Assembly (NCBI GenBank): GCA_016193385.1
Contig: JACPSF010000283.1
Coordinates: forward strand, 1-7,957
DNA from: Deltaproteobacteria bacterium
Lineage (GTDB): Bacteria > Desulfobacterota_B > Binatia > UBA9968
Direction: 5' to 3'
Length of the DNA stretch: 7,957 nucleotides
How positions within the stretch are numbered: the first letter of the stretch is position 1; each line of letters opens with the position of its first letter. The notes under the pieces are model-generated. The model was not told where the DNA came from. It ran no database searches and worked only from the letters and a program-made list of their open reading frames with translations. A program made the position numbers and the translations under genes. Below are positions 6,636-7,957 of the stretch, one piece after another.

Positions 6636-6692
6636 GTCTTTGTCCTCCGATCTAAGTTAGTTTTACATCAAACCCTTCGCCTTGATTGCCCA
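6636..6692 (-). other. 57-base gap between the two minus-strand genes
   Basis: The gap is short, carries the ribosome site of the downstream gene, and shows no hairpin or clear promoter. The two genes are therefore probably co-transcribed, with the HIxELR-repeat gene first. Confidence 0.5.
6642..6648 (-). promoter_or_regulatory. Shine-Dalgarno of the NVGIGT-repeat gene
   Basis: Read on the minus strand, GGAGGAC ends 6 bases before the ATG (6635-6633). It supports the start that leaves a full signal peptide. Confidence 0.8.
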
Positions 6693-7957
6693 TCACTCCA
6701 CACCCCTCACGGCGTTTCGGATCTCTCGAATGTGAGCCGTTTTGATCTCCTTTCCGACCAGTGCACTCCGATCTGTACCTGGATCGGTAGGATAGGTAGC
6801 GGGCTTCCCCGTCTTGGCAAGATATACCGCATCTAGGGCCGCCCTCAAGCCCGTAATATGCGCTGCCTGAATCGCAGCCCCAGCGATCAGCGAGGGACAG
6901 GAAAAAGATCCAACGCCGCTTTGCGACCTTAATGTATTGATAGCCTGGCACAATTCAGTGATATGTACGGCTCTTACAGGCGTAGCGTGGGGGATTATGG
7001 GGTCGTCAGTCCATATCGTCTTTGAAAACTTAGCCGTAACCGTCCTGTTACTGTTCATCGTCACGGTGCAGGAGGCAACCACGGAGTCGCATCCGGTCCA
7101 TTCAGTCAGCGTCGAGCCCGGATCTGCCGTCGCATTTAGAGTCACAGAGTCACCGCTATTAAACGAGGCCTGACAGGTTGAGCCACAGTTGATCCCTGTG
7201 CCAGTCACTGGGCCGTCACCAGACCCTGCCTTAACAACTGTGAGGGTAAAGAAGGTGGGCACAACATTGTTGATCGTGAAGGAGATCGCAGAAGAGAGAG
7301 CCGAGTTGCCAGATGGGTCGTGTGCTTTGGCCTTCACCTCATGAGAGCCATTAGCCTTGGTGGTAGTATCCCAGTTGCACTGGAAGGTGGAGCCGGAAGG
7401 TTTCGGTGTGGTGTCCATACAGGCCGGACTACTATCTGAGTCAACGTAGAACTCCATCTTTTGGATCGTGCTAGAGTTGTCCTGAGCTGTGGCCTTCAGC
7501 GTGAAAGTCCCGGAGATTGTTTGCCCACTAGTCGGGGCACTTACCTGCACGTTAGTAGGCTTGCTAGTGTCCGAACCCACATGATCACATCCTGGCCCAC
7601 CGGCCGCACATACCCTTCCAACCGTACCAGCGTCATCCCCGTGCCCACTGCCATCCCGCGCTTGGGCGCTGTTGGAGATAAGAGTGCCATTAGAGGGTGC
7701 GTTGGGACCCGAATCCACCTGTACCATCATCCCCACCGTAAGGCTCTCTCCAGGAAGAATGGTATTAAAACTCCAGCTGACATTGGTGCCTGCTGGGCTG
7801 GGCAGGAGGTCACAGCAGCTACCGCCACTAGTGCCAACGGCGCTGGTGTGGTCTGGCACCAAGGTGCTAAGCTGTACCAATGAAAGAGGGTCCGTGCCAT
7901 GATTAGTCACCTTGTATGTGTAGGTAATCAATTCCCCAGGCTTCACTGGATCAGGCG
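6693..7957 (-). CDS. Modular exported protein: DUF11, Ig-like, InlB-B-like, three HIxELR repeats (5' end cut by the window)
   Basis: The reading frame is open to the right edge, so the N-terminus and any signal peptide lie outside. The GTG at 7946 is internal to a DUF11 domain (PDPVKPGELITYTYKVTNHG) and is not a believable start. Numbering from that GTG, the domains are: DUF11 about 1-97; a spacer with cysteines C113 and C120; a bacterial Ig-like domain about 127-227 (SAPTSGQTISGTFTLKATA, MEFYVDS, HEVKAKAHDPSGN); an InlB B-repeat-like domain about 232-308 (INCGSTCQASFNSGDSVTL, EWTGCDSVVASCTVTM, RTVTAKFSK); and a C-terminal module 310-417 of three helical repeats with core HIxELR. Paired cysteines throughout suggest disulfides outside the cytoplasm. 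Such proteins are usually large cell-surface or secreted structures. The HIxELR module could be a terminal anchoring or binding domain, but I know of no proven role. It precedes the NVGIGT gene by 57 bases. Confidence 0.85.
   Translation of the reverse strand, partial: PDPVKPGELITYTYKVTNHGTDPLSLVQLSTLVPDHTSAVGTSGGSCCDLLPSPAGTNVSWSFNTILPGESLTVGMMVQVDSGPNAPSNGTLISNSAQARDGSGHGDDAGTVGRVCAAGGPGCDHVGSDTSKPTNVQVSAPTSGQTISGTFTLKATAQDNSSTIQKMEFYVDSDSSPACMDTTPKPSGSTFQCNWDTTTKANGSHEVKAKAHDPSGNSALSSAISFTINNVVPTFFTLTVVKAGSGDGPVTGTGINCGSTCQASFNSGDSVTLNATADPGSTLTEWTGCDSVVASCTVTMNSNRTVTAKFSKTIWTDDPIIPHATPVRAVHITELCQAINTLRSQSGVGSFSCPSLIAGAAIQAAHITGLRAALDAVYLAKTGKPATYPTDPGTDRSALVGKEIKTAHIREIRNAVRGVE
6696..7019 (-). 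repeat. Three degenerate repeats of about 36 residues with HIxELR core
   Basis: Protein-level tandem repeats at the C-terminus of the modular exported protein. The cores are VRAVHITELCQAINTLR (6927-6977), IQAAHITGLRAALDAVY (6822-6872) and IKTAHIREIRNAVRGVE (6696-6746). Each is preceded by an aromatic and proline-containing segment (WTDDP, FSCPS, YPTDP). The starts of these segments are 36 and 37 residues apart. The DNA copies have diverged, so this is old repetition, not recent duplication. Confidence 0.75.

Noticed and set aside
7944..7946. GTG as the start codon of the HIxELR-repeat protein
   Set aside because: The frame stays open to the window edge and the residues before it (PDP) belong to the DUF11 motif, so the true start is outside.
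1..7957. CRISPR array or defence-system genes
   Set aside because: No regularly spaced direct repeats occur in the DNA, and no nuclease, transposase, reverse transcriptase or toxin-antitoxin pair was recognised. The MoxR ATPase sits with its usual DUF58/TgpA partners, not with defence effectors.

Overview
The window reads as chromosomal DNA of a free-living, moderately GC-rich bacterium. It has a bacterial tRNA with encoded CCA, Shine-Dalgarno-led genes, ATGA-coupled operon junctions and exported proteins with Sec-type signals. The gene content (MoxR/DUF58/TgpA cassette, a plant-like class IV aminotransferase, HIxELR-repeat and NVGIGT-repeat surface proteins) resembles environmental Gram-negative lineages such as NC10, Nitrospirota, Desulfobacterota or Acidobacteriota. 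That placement is inference from gene style; no marker here fixes the taxon.

Layout. Positions 6-82 hold a complete tRNA-Pro(CGG). A spacer of about 160 bases leads to a PLP fold-type IV aminotransferase (242-1243) with a strong Shine-Dalgarno. Directly behind it is a 27-codon ORF for a single-pass membrane peptide (1259-1342) with its own G-rich ribosome site. The gap 1343-1614 contains a weak hairpin, an AT-rich patch and what looks like the decayed 5' end of an exported protein gene (ribosome site, broken signal peptide, mature N-terminus AEVEFSLTSNPAQVGS). This remnant runs into the start of moxR. Next is a tight three-gene operon: MoxR AAA+ ATPase (1615-2538), DUF58 protein (2535-3446) and a TgpA-type membrane transglutaminase-like protein (3443-5497). 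Both junctions are 4-base ATGA overlaps.

A hairpin at 5529-5558 separates this operon from two convergent genes on the minus strand. One (5538-6635) encodes a secreted protein with three NVGIGT repeats and a C-terminal module containing YQDVAEWVP. The other (6693 to beyond the right edge) encodes a large modular exported protein: DUF11, Ig-like, InlB-B-like, then three repeats of about 36 residues with a HIxELR core. Its N-terminus is outside the window.

Functionally, MoxR-DUF58-TgpA is a known recurring cassette: a cytoplasmic AAA+ chaperone, a membrane-anchored partner and a multi-pass enzyme with an extracytoplasmic Cys-His-Asp triad. It is thought to act in maturation of envelope proteins, but its substrate is generally unknown. 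The two minus-strand genes form a separate secreted or surface module. The strongest candidates for something undescribed are the 27-residue membrane peptide, the HIxELR repeat module and the conserved C-terminal region of the NVGIGT protein. I do not see a CRISPR array, an insertion sequence or a recognisable defence system.
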